Positions 1 through 7,620 of a stretch of 38,742 nucleotides of DNA are shown here, one piece after another. Location: the NCBI GenBank assembly GCA_017615275.1, contig JAGAAO010000096.1:1-38742 (forward strand), given 5' to 3'. The position numbers and the translations under genes are program-made. Every line of letters starts with the position of its first letter. Within the stretch, counting starts at the first letter, position 1. The notes beneath the pieces are model-generated. The model had not been told where the DNA came from and did not search any database. It worked only from the letters and a program-made list of their open reading frames with translations. Source of the DNA: Butyrivibrio sp. (lineage in GTDB: Bacteria; Bacillota; Clostridia; Lachnospirales; Lachnospiraceae).

Positions 1-1853
1 GGTGTAGCACCTGTAGCCTTACCATAAACAACGTTAGATGTGATTGTAAGGATAGATGTTGTAGGCTCAGAATCACGATATGTGTGGTGCTTCTCGATCT
101 TCTTCATGAATGTCTTAAGAAGCCATACAGCGATCTCGTCTGCTCTCTCATCATCGTTACCGTATCTGGGGAAGTCTCCCTCGATCTTGTAATCTACAAC
201 AAGACCTGACTCATCACGAACAGTTGAAACCTTTGCATACTTGATAGCTGAAAGTGAATCAACAACGTGTGAGAATCCTGCGATACCTGTAGCGAATGTA
301 CGTCTAACATCTGTATCGATAAGAGCCATCTCAGCTGCTTCGTAGTAGTATTTATCATGCATGTACTGGATGAGGTTGAGGATGTTTACATAAAGTCCTG
401 CAAGCCAATCCATCATGATGTCATATTTGTGCATAACTTCATCATACTCAAGAACGTCAGCTGTAATAGGAGCCATCTCAGGTCCTACCTGCATGTGCTT
501 ACCGTCTTTTGTAAGGAACTTCTCATCCTTACCACCGTTAATAGCGTAAAGGAGACACTTAGCAAGGTTAGCTCTTGCTCCGAAGAACTGCATCTCTTTA
601 CCTGTCTGTGTAGCAGATACGCAGCAGCAAATGCTGTAGTCATCGCCCCAGATAGGACGCATAACATCATCGTTCTCGTACTGAATTGAAGATGTTGTAA
701 CTGAAATCTTAGCAGCATACTTCTTGAAAGTTGCAGGGAGCTTTGATGTATAGAGCACTGTAAGGTTAGGCTCAGGTGAAGGTCCCATGTTCTCAAGTGT
801 ATGAAGGAAACGGAAATCGTTCTTTGTAACCATGTGACGACCATCCATTCCAAGTCCGCCAACCTCAAGAGTAGCCCATACAGGGTCACCTGAGAAGAGG
901 TTGTTGTATGAAGGGATACGAGCGAACTTAACCATTCTGAACTTCATTGTCATATGGTCGATAAGTTCCTGTGCCTCTTTCTCTGTAAGAGTTCCCTCTT
1001 TAATATCTCTCTCAATATAAATATCAAGGAATGTTGAAACACGTCCAACAGACATAGCAGCACCGTTCTGAGTCTTGATAGCTGCAAGATATCCGAAGTA
1101 AAGCCACTGAACAGCCTCTTTAGCGTTCTTAGCGGGAGCTGAGATATCGAAGCCGTAAGCTTTAGCCATCTCTTTCATTCCCTTAAGAGCTCTAACCTGC
1201 TCAGAGATTTCTTCTCTCTGACGGATGATGTGATCAAGCATTGTTCCGTCACCGCAGTTGTTGTAATCTTCCATCTTCTTATTGATGAGGTAGTCGATAC
1301 CGTAAAGAGCTACTCTTCTGTAGTCGCCTACGATACGTCCACGACCGTATGTATCAGGAAGACCTGTTACGATGTGGCTGTGTCTTGCTGCTCTCATCTC
1401 AGGTGTGTAAGCATCAAATACTGCCTGGTTGTGAGTCTTGTGGTACTCTGTGAAGATCTTGTGGAACTTCTCGTTAACCTTGTAGCCGTATGTCTCAGCA
1501 GCTTCCTCAGCCATCTTGATTCCACCGAAAGGCATAAATGCTCTCTTAAGAGGCTTGTCTGTCTGAAGACCAACAACCTGCTCAAGATCTTTCATTGACT
1601 CATCGATATATCCGGGGCCATATGCTGTAAGACTTGAAACTACTTCTGTCTCACACTCAAGAACGCCGCCCTTTTCACGCTCCTGTTTCTGAAGCTCCTG
1701 AAGCTTGCCCCAAAGCTTATCTGTAGCCTCTGTGGGTGCCTCCAAAAAGCTCTCGTCTCCGTCATAAGGTGTGTAGTTATTCTGGATGAAATCTCTTACA
1801 TTAACATCATCCAGCCAGTGGGTTCCCTTAAACCCTCTCCATGCTTCGTTCAT
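1..1853 (-). CDS. pflB: Pyruvate formate-lyase (formate C-acetyltransferase), 3' end outside window
   Basis: Glycyl-radical enzyme that converts pyruvate and CoA to acetyl-CoA and formate in the cytoplasm under anaerobic conditions. The first ~617 residues are visible, beginning MNEAWRGFKGTHW. The active-site loop WGDDYSICCCVSAT places three cysteines at residues 409-411; by family alignment the catalytic pair is C410-C411. Family proteins are about 750-760 residues, and the glycine-radical loop lies near residue 730, so it falls outside the window. The start is set by an AAAGGAG ribosome binding site eight bases upstream. The gene is downstream of pflA but separated from it by a terminator and has its own promoter region with an FNR-type box, so it is probably expressed more strongly than its activase. 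Identification is secure; the truncation comes from the window edge, not from mutation. Confidence 0.97.
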   Translation of the reverse strand, partial: MNEAWRGFKGTHWLDDVNVRDFIQNNYTPYDGDESFLEAPTEATDKLWGKLQELQKQEREKGGVLECETEVVSSLTAYGPGYIDESMKDLEQVVGLQTDKPLKRAFMPFGGIKMAEEAAETYGYKVNEKFHKIFTEYHKTHNQAVFDAYTPEMRAARHSHIVTGLPDTYGRGRIVGDYRRVALYGIDYLINKKMEDYNNCGDGTMLDHIIRQREEISEQVRALKGMKEMAKAYGFDISAPAKNAKEAVQWLYFGYLAAIKTQNGAAMSVGRVSTFLDIYIERDIKEGTLTEKEAQELIDHMTMKFRMVKFARIPSYNNLFSGDPVWATLEVGGLGMDGRHMVTKNDFRFLHTLENMGPSPEPNLTVLYTSKLPATFKKYAAKISVTTSSIQYENDDVMRPIWGDDYSICCCVSATQTGKEMQFFGARANLAKCLLYAINGGKDEKFLTKDGKHMQVGPEMAPITADVLEYDEVMHKYDIMMDWLAGLYVNILNLIQYMHDKYYYEAAEMALIDTDVRRTFATGIAGFSHVVDSLSAIKYAKVSTVRDESGLVVDYKIEGDFPRYGNDDERADEIAVWLLKTFMKKIEKHHTYRDSEPTTSILTITSNVVYGKATGAT

Positions 1854-1908
1854 TCCATGTACTCCTTTAGAATTGTTAAATTATTATCATATGTACTGTC
1901 CGAAAATG

Positions 1909-1916
1909 ATATTATC
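1909..1916 (-). promoter_or_regulatory. Candidate -10 element of the pflB promoter
   Basis: On the minus strand the sequence GATAATAT lies about 57 bases upstream of the pflB start. It offers GATAAT or TAATAT as a -10 hexamer. Either would place the transcription start near 1902-1904 and the centre of the FNR-type box at about -40 to -41.5, the classic position for activation by an FNR-family protein. No good -35 hexamer is seen, as expected for an activator-dependent promoter. Confidence 0.45.
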
Positions 1917-1936
1917 ATCAGTCGAACTTCCAAACA

Positions 1937-1950
1937 TTGATTGTAATCAA
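1937..1950 (-). promoter_or_regulatory. FNR-type operator (TTGAT-N4-ATCAA) in the pflB promoter
   Basis: The 14 bases are a perfect match to the FNR consensus palindrome TTGATNNNNATCAA (spacer TGTA on the plus strand). The site is in the 160-base gap between pflA and pflB, in front of pflB. The FNR-like protein encoded at 2768-3529 keeps the Glu-x-x-Ser-Arg pattern that reads TTGAT in E. coli FNR, so it is the obvious candidate to bind here. The match is seen directly; the binding and activation are inferred. Confidence 0.75.
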
Positions 1951-1977
1951 GTTTCCAAAATTTATCAGATTAAATGC

Positions 1978-2005
1978 AAAAAAAGACAGCCCATTTTGGC
2001 TGCCT
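1978..2005 (-). terminator. Rho-independent terminator of pflA
   Basis: An eight-base-pair stem (1984-1991 with 1998-2005, one wobble pair) closes a six-base loop and is followed on the minus strand by a run of seven or more U residues. It starts eight bases after the pflA stop codon, which separates pflA transcription from pflB. Confidence 0.85.
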
Positions 2006-2012
2006 CTTGAGA

Positions 2013-2741
2013 TTATTTTCCATTTAATATGTTCATGGCGTTGTCCACTCTTTCTTTTGAAGGTGACTTAACGCCATCCAAACGGTAAGGAATACCGAGT
2101 GTTTCAAATTTATGCTGTCCCATCGAATGATAAGGAAGGACTTCTATCTTCTTCACATTAGAAAGTTTCTCAATAAACCTCCTTGTCTGCTTAAGATACT
2201 CATCATTGTCCGTTATTCCCGGAACAAGTACATGGCGGATCCAGATTGGCTGACCTTTCTCCGAAAGATATTCCATTCCGTCAACTATGTTGTCATTCGG
2301 AAGTCCCGTGAGTTCAATATGCTCCTGCCTGTCAATGTGTTTGATATCCACAAGCATAAGATCTGTGTACTCAAGAAGCTCGTTAAACTTTGAAAAGAAG
2401 GGTTCCTCTCTTGTAAAAGGCTCAAGCGCCGTGTCGATACACGTTCCAATTCCGCGTTCTTTTGCCTTCTTAAAAAGTTCAAGCAAAAAATCTATCTGAA
2501 GAAGAGGTTCTCCACCGCTTACGGTTATTCCGCCTTCCTCTCCCCAATAACTTCTGTATCTCTCAGCAAAATCCAAAAGCTCATCTGCGGTTCTCATATC
2601 CTCTGAATTAGGGTCCCAAGTATCCGCGTTGTGACAATACTTACATCTGAGTCTGCATCCCTTTAAAAATACGATAAATCTGATTCCCGGTCCGTCTACG
2701 GATCCGAATGTCTCTATTGAATGAATTGCACCTTTTACCAT
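2013..2741 (-). CDS. pflA: Pyruvate formate-lyase activating enzyme (radical SAM)
   Basis: Radical-SAM enzyme that installs the glycyl radical on pyruvate formate-lyase, using a [4Fe-4S] cluster, S-adenosylmethionine and a reductant. With the start chosen here (242 residues) the protein begins MVKGAIHSIETFGSVDGPG, as in the family. It carries the cluster motif C-x3-C-x2-C (C29, C33, C36) and the SAM-binding GGEP motif. The ATG at 2741 has a GGAG ribosome binding site five bases upstream. An in-frame GTG at 2771 would add ten residues and overlap the regulator gene's stop, but it has no clear ribosome binding site and does not match the family. The gene follows the FNR-like regulator with a short gap, suggesting one transcript from the NUDIX gene through pflA, ended by the terminator at 1978-2005. 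Confidence 0.95.
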   Translation of the reverse strand: MVKGAIHSIETFGSVDGPGIRFIVFLKGCRLRCKYCHNADTWDPNSEDMRTADELLDFAERYRSYWGEEGGITVSGGEPLLQIDFLLELFKKAKERGIGTCIDTALEPFTREEPFFSKFNELLEYTDLMLVDIKHIDRQEHIELTGLPNDNIVDGMEYLSEKGQPIWIRHVLVPGITDNDEYLKQTRRFIEKLSNVKKIEVLPYHSMGQHKFETLGIPYRLDGVKSPSKERVDNAMNILNGK

Positions 2742-2767
2742 TACTACTCCGTTCTGAAATTCCACCG

Positions 2768-3529
2768 TCACTGGTAGATATAAATCTCTCTGAGAGCATC
2801 TCTGTCAAGAACCTTGATCCTTGCATGCCCTTTTCTCTCTATAAGTCCGCTCTTCTCAAGTTCTCTGAGCTTCCTGCTGACGGTCTCTGTCCTCAAGTTC
2901 ACACTTGCGGCGATATCGTCGAGTTTTAATACTATGTCGTCTTCCACGCTTCTGTCAACTCTGTACATCAAAAATCCCGCCAGTCTCGCCATTGGATCTT
3001 TGGTGGAAAGAAGCATATTTCTCTCATTTGCATCGTGAAGTTTTTTGCTCAAAAGGATGATGATATTCATAGCCGCTGTCGGATCGTCAACAACCTTTAT
3101 GAAATCATCTCTGTGAATCTGGCATATAGAAGCATTTGTAAGGCAAACTGCCGAATACGGATAAATACTGCCATCCAGAAACATGCCTTCCCAAATGATA
3201 TCGTGATCTGCAAGTATTGTTATAATCTGCTCTCTTCCGAGCGAATCATATCTACAGAGTTTTACCCTGCCCTTCCTGATTATACAGATTGAGTCTACCG
3301 GCTCGCCTTCTCTGAAGAGATAACTGTTTTTCTTGAGAGTCTCATGGACAGAATGCTCCATAAGGCTTACCTGCGCGTTTACGGGAAGTCCCTCAATAAT
3401 GGGAACGCTCTCCGTGCACAGACCACCGCATTCCTCACAGATATTCAGGCCTACAATTCCTCTCTTTAGTTCCTCTGCCTGACTCTGCCCCTGATATATT
3501 CCGTTTTTTATTTCTTTTTTCTCATTCAT
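2768..3529 (-). CDS. Crp/Fnr-family transcription regulator, FNR-like with cysteine cluster
   Basis: A 253-residue regulator with an N-terminal cysteine segment (C31, C34, C38), a cyclic-nucleotide-binding-like beta-barrel (about 55-150) and a C-terminal winged helix (about 178-250). C136, in the stretch SICQIH, aligns with C122 of E. coli FNR. Together these give the four cysteines expected for an oxygen-sensing [4Fe-4S] cluster, although the N-terminal spacing is C-x2-C-x3-C rather than FNR's C-x2-C-x5-C. The recognition helix ETVSRKLRELEKSG keeps E215, S218 and R219, the FNR residues that contact TTGAT. It sits 13 bases after the NUDIX gene and just before pflA, and a perfect FNR box lies in front of pflB. 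Inference: it is an anaerobic activator of pflB. An alternative is a nitrosative or redox sensor of the same fold. Confidence 0.9.
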   Translation of the reverse strand: MNEKKEIKNGIYQGQSQAEELKRGIVGLNICEECGGLCTESVPIIEGLPVNAQVSLMEHSVHETLKKNSYLFREGEPVDSICIIRKGRVKLCRYDSLGREQIITILADHDIIWEGMFLDGSIYPYSAVCLTNASICQIHRDDFIKVVDDPTAAMNIIILLSKKLHDANERNMLLSTKDPMARLAGFLMYRVDRSVEDDIVLKLDDIAASVNLRTETVSRKLRELEKSGLIERKGHARIKVLDRDALREIYIYQ

Positions 3530-3542
3530 ACATTATTGCTCT

Positions 3543-4103
3543 TTACTCTCTAGACCACAGATAACAATATGCCTGCGTTCTACCTGCAAAAGGCTGAGTT
3601 TTAAGGAGTTCTCTGACTTCTTCTTTGGTGTACCAACCGGGAACAATCTCCTCAAGTGTCGAGCTGCTCTTTGCAAATGTTCCGGTCGCTTTTCCAACAC
3701 AGCAAAGATTTTTCTCATTGGAAAAGCCCACTGCGCTGTAACTCTCACCGATCCACTCATCGATACATATTATATCAAGTCCCGTTTCTTCCTTGAGTTC
3801 TCTCCTTGCACTTTCCTCGGGCTTCTCTCCGGGATCGATAAGTCCTGCGGGAAAATTGTATACCCAAGCTCCGGGAGCAAGTCTGAACTCCCTGTTTATC
3901 AATATCTTTTCACCGGTCTCATCGTGCATAATGAGCACAACTGCATCCGCTTTACTGTTATGAATGTCATCGTATCCCTTTAGATTTGGATTTCTGCTGA
4001 TTATCTCGTATGTCTTATCCTTGTTGTCTACTGTCTTATAATGAAGGTCATAGCGAGTGATAAATTCACCCTGTTCCTTCTTCTCCAAGTATTGAAATTC
4101 CAT
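3543..4103 (-). CDS. NUDIX hydrolase, ADP-ribose pyrophosphatase-like
   Basis: A 186-residue NUDIX protein. The complete Nudix box G-x5-E-x7-R-E-L-x-E-E-x-G-L spans residues 87-109 (GLIDPGEKPEESARRELKEE, then TGL), giving the Mg-binding glutamates. The preceding stretch with a beta-strand-rich N-terminus and FRLAPGAWVYNFPAG resembles ADP-sugar pyrophosphatases, which cleave ADP-ribose to AMP and ribose 5-phosphate. Substrate specificity is inferred from this general resemblance only. The start has a TAAGG ribosome binding site. It is the first gene of the NUDIX - FNR-like - pflA run; no functional link between the hydrolase and the regulator is evident. Confidence 0.88.
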   Translation of the reverse strand: MEFQYLEKKEQGEFITRYDLHYKTVDNKDKTYEIISRNPNLKGYDDIHNSKADAVVLIMHDETGEKILINREFRLAPGAWVYNFPAGLIDPGEKPEESARRELKEETGLDIICIDEWIGESYSAVGFSNEKNLCCVGKATGTFAKSSSTLEEIVPGWYTKEEVRELLKTQPFAGRTQAYCYLWSRE

Positions 4104-4151
4104 ATTACCTTACTCCAATCTTTTTGAAACACCGAGTAGATCAATGTTTCC

Positions 4152-5945
4152 TTAGAACTTAACAGAAGGAAGCAGATACTTTCTCTCATAGAAATCAACT
4201 GCCTGCTCAAAGCCTTCTCTCTTTTCAGCCTTGAGTGTTTCCAAATATTCATGAGCATCATATGCGTCCTCATGAACTTCTATTATTCCGACCGCTATAT
4301 TACTGCAGTGGTCGGCAATTCTCTCATAATCCGTTCCGATATCACTAAGATCAAAGCCCTGCTCGATCGTGCATTTTCCTTTACGAAGTCTTCTGACATG
4401 ACGTCTCTTAACTTCCATGTTGATACCGTCGATTGCTTCCTCAAGAGGCTCGATAGTCTTGGCAATTGTAACATCCTGTGTTTCAAGTGCCTTAATGGAA
4501 AGATCAACAATCTCCTTTACTGCTGATGCAAAGATATCCATCTCAGTCTGAGCCTTAGGTGTGAAGCTTCTCTTGTTCTGTGACATTCCCTTTGCTTTCT
4601 GCATGATGTTGAGTGCGTGATCACTGATTCTCTCATAGTCGGTAATGCAGTGAAGAAGCATTGAAAGGGTATGGCTGTCCTCAGGTGCAAGATGATGATT
4701 GTTTATCTTCATGAGGTAAGTTCCGAGACTATCCTCGTACTGATCGACCTTTCGCTCAAGGTAGTCAACCGACTGAGCTTCTTCCTCATCATAATCTGTA
4801 ATAAGCTTAATTGCCGTATCAAGCGCATCCCTTGACATGTTAGCCATCTCGATGGCAGCAAGTCTCGCCTGCTCAAGAGCAAAGGGCGGGTTGGTAAGGA
4901 AACGGGGATCCAAAGTGCGGATTCCTTCCTGCTCCTCCTGCTCTTTTTTCTCTTTCTCATCAATAGGAATAGAGCTGAGCGCAAGCTTTACAAGAATTCC
5001 CGAGAACGGCAACATAAGAGGTGTCGCTACCAGGTTGATAAGTGTATGAATACCGGCAATTCCCGCCATTCCAATCACATTGTCCAAGAAAGTAAAATGC
5101 ACAAACTCATTTACAGAATAGAATATCACCATAAACAAGCCTGCCTTAATTATGTTGAAATACAAGTGCATAAGAGCTGTTCGCTTACCGTTCTTGTTGG
5201 CACCGAAAGATGACAGGATAGCTGTGATACAAGTACCTACCTCTGCACCCACTACGACAGGAATAGCTGTACGGTAAAAAACGGGAATATCTTTTGACAG
5301 AGCCTGAAGTACAGCTATTGTACCCGCAGAACTCTGAATTATCATTGTAAATATTATTCCCACCATAAATCCAATGAAAGGATTTCCGAAAGTCATAAGA
5401 AGATTCTGGAACGACTGAACTTCCTTAAGCGGAGTAACAGCGCTTGACATGCTGTTCATACCAAACATCAGCACTGAAAATCCAAGAAGGATCGTTCCGA
5501 TATTTTTCTTTTTGTCACTTTTGGAAAACATATACAATCCAATTCCTATAAGTGCCAGAATTGGTGTAAAAGACTTTGGCTTTAACAGATTTATCAAGAA
5601 ACTCTCACCGCTGATCGCGTTAAGTGAAAGAAGCCACGCTGTAAATGTTGTACCGAGATTGGCCCCGAGGATTACATTTACTGCCTGTCTGAGAGTCATA
5701 ATTCCCGAGTTAACAAGACCAACAACCATTACAGTAGATGCTGATGATGACTGAACCAGCGCCGTTACACAAACACCGAAGATGTAAGCTATTATGGGAT
5801 GCTTAGTCACTTTGGCAAGCACGCTCTCCAACTTTCCGCCCGCTACCTTGGTAAGACCGCTGCTCATAACATTCATTCCGTAAAGAAACATTGCAAGGCC
5901 GCCTACAAGCCCAGCCACTAAGTTATACATTTCTAATGGTTTCAT
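4152..5945 (-). CDS. Na/Pi cotransporter family protein with C-terminal PhoU-like domain
   Basis: A 597-residue inner-membrane protein. Residues ~8-330 hold two inverted Na/Pi-cotransporter repeats, each with the signature glutamine-serine motif: QSSSAS at 65-70 and QSSAG in the second half. About eight or nine hydrophobic segments are visible. Residues ~350-570 are soluble, helical and PhoU-like, with repeated D-Y-E-R-I-(S/A)-D-H motifs typical of metal-binding PhoU helices. Family members import inorganic phosphate with sodium, and the PhoU tail is thought to regulate transport. The start follows a GGAGG ribosome binding site. The leader (5946-6085) is purine-rich on the transcript with a small AAGGG/CCCTT hairpin and a TATAAT about 80 bases upstream, but no strong -35. 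No phosphate regulon genes are adjacent. Confidence 0.93.
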   Translation of the reverse strand: MKPLEMYNLVAGLVGGLAMFLYGMNVMSSGLTKVAGGKLESVLAKVTKHPIIAYIFGVCVTALVQSSSASTVMVVGLVNSGIMTLRQAVNVILGANLGTTFTAWLLSLNAISGESFLINLLKPKSFTPILALIGIGLYMFSKSDKKKNIGTILLGFSVLMFGMNSMSSAVTPLKEVQSFQNLLMTFGNPFIGFMVGIIFTMIIQSSAGTIAVLQALSKDIPVFYRTAIPVVVGAEVGTCITAILSSFGANKNGKRTALMHLYFNIIKAGLFMVIFYSVNEFVHFTFLDNVIGMAGIAGIHTLINLVATPLMLPFSGILVKLALSSIPIDEKEKKEQEEQEGIRTLDPRFLTNPPFALEQARLAAIEMANMSRDALDTAIKLITDYDEEEAQSVDYLERKVDQYEDSLGTYLMKINNHHLAPEDSHTLSMLLHCITDYERISDHALNIMQKAKGMSQNKRSFTPKAQTEMDIFASAVKEIVDLSIKALETQDVTIAKTIEPLEEAIDGINMEVKRRHVRRLRKGKCTIEQGFDLSDIGTDYERIADHCSNIAVGIIEVHEDAYDAHEYLETLKAEKREGFEQAVDFYERKYLLPSVKF

Positions 5946-6085
5946 TTTTCCTCCATAGGCACTCTTCGTTAAGGGCTTTCTTCCCTTCGTACCTATCCTT
6001 CCTTATCTCTATTGTTACAAATATATATTATAAGATTGCGAAAAAAAATACCACTCATATTTTGCATGATTAATATTACATTTCC

Positions 6086-7000
6086 TCAAAGTGCCTTGAC
6101 CATTCTGACATATTCTCCATATGTGGGACCGCCCACCTGAACAGTCCTCTCGCCGTTGTACTCTCTGCCGTAGATATCTTCCTCGACTGACACTTTATCA
6201 AGAATTTCAAATCCAAGTTTTTTACATAGTTTTATCGATATTTCATTCTCCGCTTTTACAAGAGTCTGAACTTCATTAAACAAAAGAACGTCTTTCCCGT
6301 AGTCAAGAACCGCACTGCATGCTTCAAATGCATAGCCCTGTCCCTGATATTCTTTTCCTATAAGAAAGCCAAGCTCAATGTCCTCAAATCCGTTTCTTAC
6401 AGAGTATCCGACTCTTCCGATAACCTTTTGATCCTCGCGCCTTACAAGCGTCCATATCCCAAAGCCCATGAGTCCGTATACTTTCTCTATATAGTCCTTC
6501 TGATATCTCTTCTCATCCTCCGGATTCTCAAAGAGCCCTTCCATGTACTTCGTCATTTCAGGATCTTTGTAGAGCTTGTAGAACTCATCAACGTCATCCA
6601 ACGTCGTTTCCCTGACCAAAAGTCTGTCTGTTGTGAGAACTTCCCAGGGTTCATTTGCATATCTCTGGTACGCTTTCACATAGGAATCAATATCCACCTC
6701 TTCTATATCGGTGAATATATACTTTACTCCTTCAAACTCTTCGTTTCTGTTAAGCGAATGCTCAATCCCTATCACATACATTCCAAACTCCGCCGCTTTT
6801 TTTGAATTTTCATTCTTATCGGCGACAATTAGAGTTTCCTCTTTATCCGTGACAGTTCCTTGGAAAAAAACCTGTGCTCCCGTCACATCCGCATCTAATC
6901 CGCATTTTTTTATATAATTCTTCGCGGAATTTAAACTTTCTGCAACTTCACTGTCTTCCAGATTCCTCTCATCTATTAAAAAAACAATCTTTTTAAGCAC
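6086..7000 (-). CDS. GNAT-family N-acetyltransferase with an N-terminal HAD-like domain
   Basis: A 304-residue two-domain protein. Residues ~1-120 form an alpha/beta domain that resembles a degenerate HAD-type fold (pattern LIVADKNENSKKAAEFGMYV) without the catalytic D-x-D, so it is probably not a phosphatase. Residues ~125-300 are a RimJ/RimL-like GNAT domain starting LTTDRLLVRETTLDD, with the acetyl-CoA loop GKEYQGQGYAFEA and the following LVKAENEISIKLCKKLGF. The substrate is unknown. The start is the GTG at 7000, supported by a GGAGG nine bases upstream; a TTG further upstream would add 18 residues but has no ribosome binding site. It appears to be a single-gene transcript with a long leader. 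Confidence 0.85.
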   Translation of the reverse strand: MLKKIVFLIDERNLEDSEVAESLNSAKNYIKKCGLDADVTGAQVFFQGTVTDKEETLIVADKNENSKKAAEFGMYVIGIEHSLNRNEEFEGVKYIFTDIEEVDIDSYVKAYQRYANEPWEVLTTDRLLVRETTLDDVDEFYKLYKDPEMTKYMEGLFENPEDEKRYQKDYIEKVYGLMGFGIWTLVRREDQKVIGRVGYSVRNGFEDIELGFLIGKEYQGQGYAFEACSAVLDYGKDVLLFNEVQTLVKAENEISIKLCKKLGFEILDKVSVEEDIYGREYNGERTVQVGGPTYGEYVRMVKAL

Positions 7001-7053
7001 AACCTTTTTCCTCCAAAATCTATTATAATACAGGCCAACTCTATTAACCTGCA

Positions 7054-7083
7054 AACGCCCGCATTACCGAAAATGCGAGCGTT
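7054..7083 (-). other. Leader hairpin upstream of the GNAT gene
   Basis: A 12-base-pair stem (7054-7065 with 7072-7083, one wobble) closes a six-base loop in the leader of the GNAT gene. There is no U-run on the minus strand directly after it, so it is not a convincing terminator. A TATAAT lies between it and the gene, so it may be a transcript-stabilising hairpin, an attenuator arm or a remnant of the HPr-operon 3' end. Confidence 0.6.
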
Positions 7084-7151
7084 CATAATTTGTTTACAAT
7101 TATTTAAAAGATTAGTCACTTCAAATCATCTTTTGGACATACCTGCTTGTT

Positions 7152-7181
7152 ATTATAATATTGTCAGATGAGTTGAGACAA
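7152..7181 (-). promoter_or_regulatory. Promoter for the GNAT gene
   Basis: On the minus strand TTGTCT (7181-7176) is followed by an 18-base spacer and TATAAT (7157-7152), giving a start near 7145 and a leader of about 145 bases. A second TATAAT nearer the gene (about 7020) has no matching -35. The pattern fits the vegetative sigma factor consensus. Confidence 0.5.
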
Positions 7182-7210
7182 GACAATACCAATTAAACTT
7201 TTTCATAATG

Positions 7211-7237
7211 TGCCGAGTAAGCGAAGCTTGCTCGGCA
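7211..7237. repeat. 12-bp hairpin with GAA triloop
   Basis: The stem 7211-7222 pairs with 7226-7237 (one wobble) around the loop GAA, so the apex is the unusually stable GCGAAGC mini-hairpin. It lies between the HPr-operon terminator and the GNAT promoter and is not followed by a clean U-run on either strand. A similar GCGAAGC-tipped hairpin occurs at 24880-24892. Its role is unknown. Confidence 0.65.
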
Positions 7238-7276
7238 TCCTCCCTTTTATAGAGAATTTTAAAAATAAAAATATTT

Positions 7277-7332
7277 AAAATGAAGTCTGTAATAAGAAGT
7301 CGCGAACGACTCTTTATTACAGACTTCATTTT
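7277..7332 (-). terminator. Long-stem terminator of the hprK-whiA-HPr operon
   Basis: A perfect 19-base-pair stem (7277-7295 with 7314-7332) continues, after two unpaired positions, into an inner five-pair stem with a CGAA tetraloop. On the minus strand it begins 15 bases after the HPr-like stop codon and is followed by A/U-rich sequence with U-runs. It is symmetrical and could also stop transcription from the other strand. Confidence 0.88.
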
Positions 7333-7346
7333 TCATTTCACCAAAA

Positions 7347-7607
7347 TTACTTGCGATTTCCGTGAAGAAATTTTTCCATATCTGCGACAGCTGATTCCTC
7401 ATCGCTTCCCTCCGCGATAACTGTCACTTCTTCACCTGAATTAAGGCTGAGTGTCATCATTCCCATGATGCTCTTAGCGTTTACCTTTTTGGACTGAGCC
7501 TCGATATGAACGGTGCTCTCGTACTTGCTTGCAAGCTGAACAAGCTCCGCAACAGGCCTTGCCTCCAATCCACGGGGCAACTTGATTTCGATAGACTTTG
7601 TTAACAT
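7347..7607 (-). CDS. HPr-family protein, Crh-like: PTS histidine replaced by Glu15, Ser46 retained
   Basis: An 86-residue HPr-fold protein. In ordinary HPr the active-site motif is GIHARPA; here it is GLEARPVA, so residue 15 is Glu. The regulatory site KSIMGMM keeps Ser46, the target of HPr kinase/phosphorylase. Bacillus Crh likewise lacks His15 (Gln there), keeps Ser46 and acts only in catabolite regulation with CcpA. The gene is last in an operon headed by hprK and directly follows whiA, matching the position of crh after yvcL/whiA in Bacillus. Inference: it cannot carry PTS phosphate and serves as a regulatory HPr; Glu could mimic constant phosphorylation. The start follows GGAGG with an eight-base spacer. 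Confidence 0.92.
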   Translation of the reverse strand: MLTKSIEIKLPRGLEARPVAELVQLASKYESTVHIEAQSKKVNAKSIMGMMTLSLNSGEEVTVIAEGSDEESAVADMEKFLHGNRK

Positions 7608-7620
7608 AATAATTTCCTCC

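Noticed and set aside
2742-2771. GTG start extending pflA by ten residues
   Set aside because: The extension lacks a ribosome binding site and does not fit the family's N-terminus; the ATG at 2741 has both.
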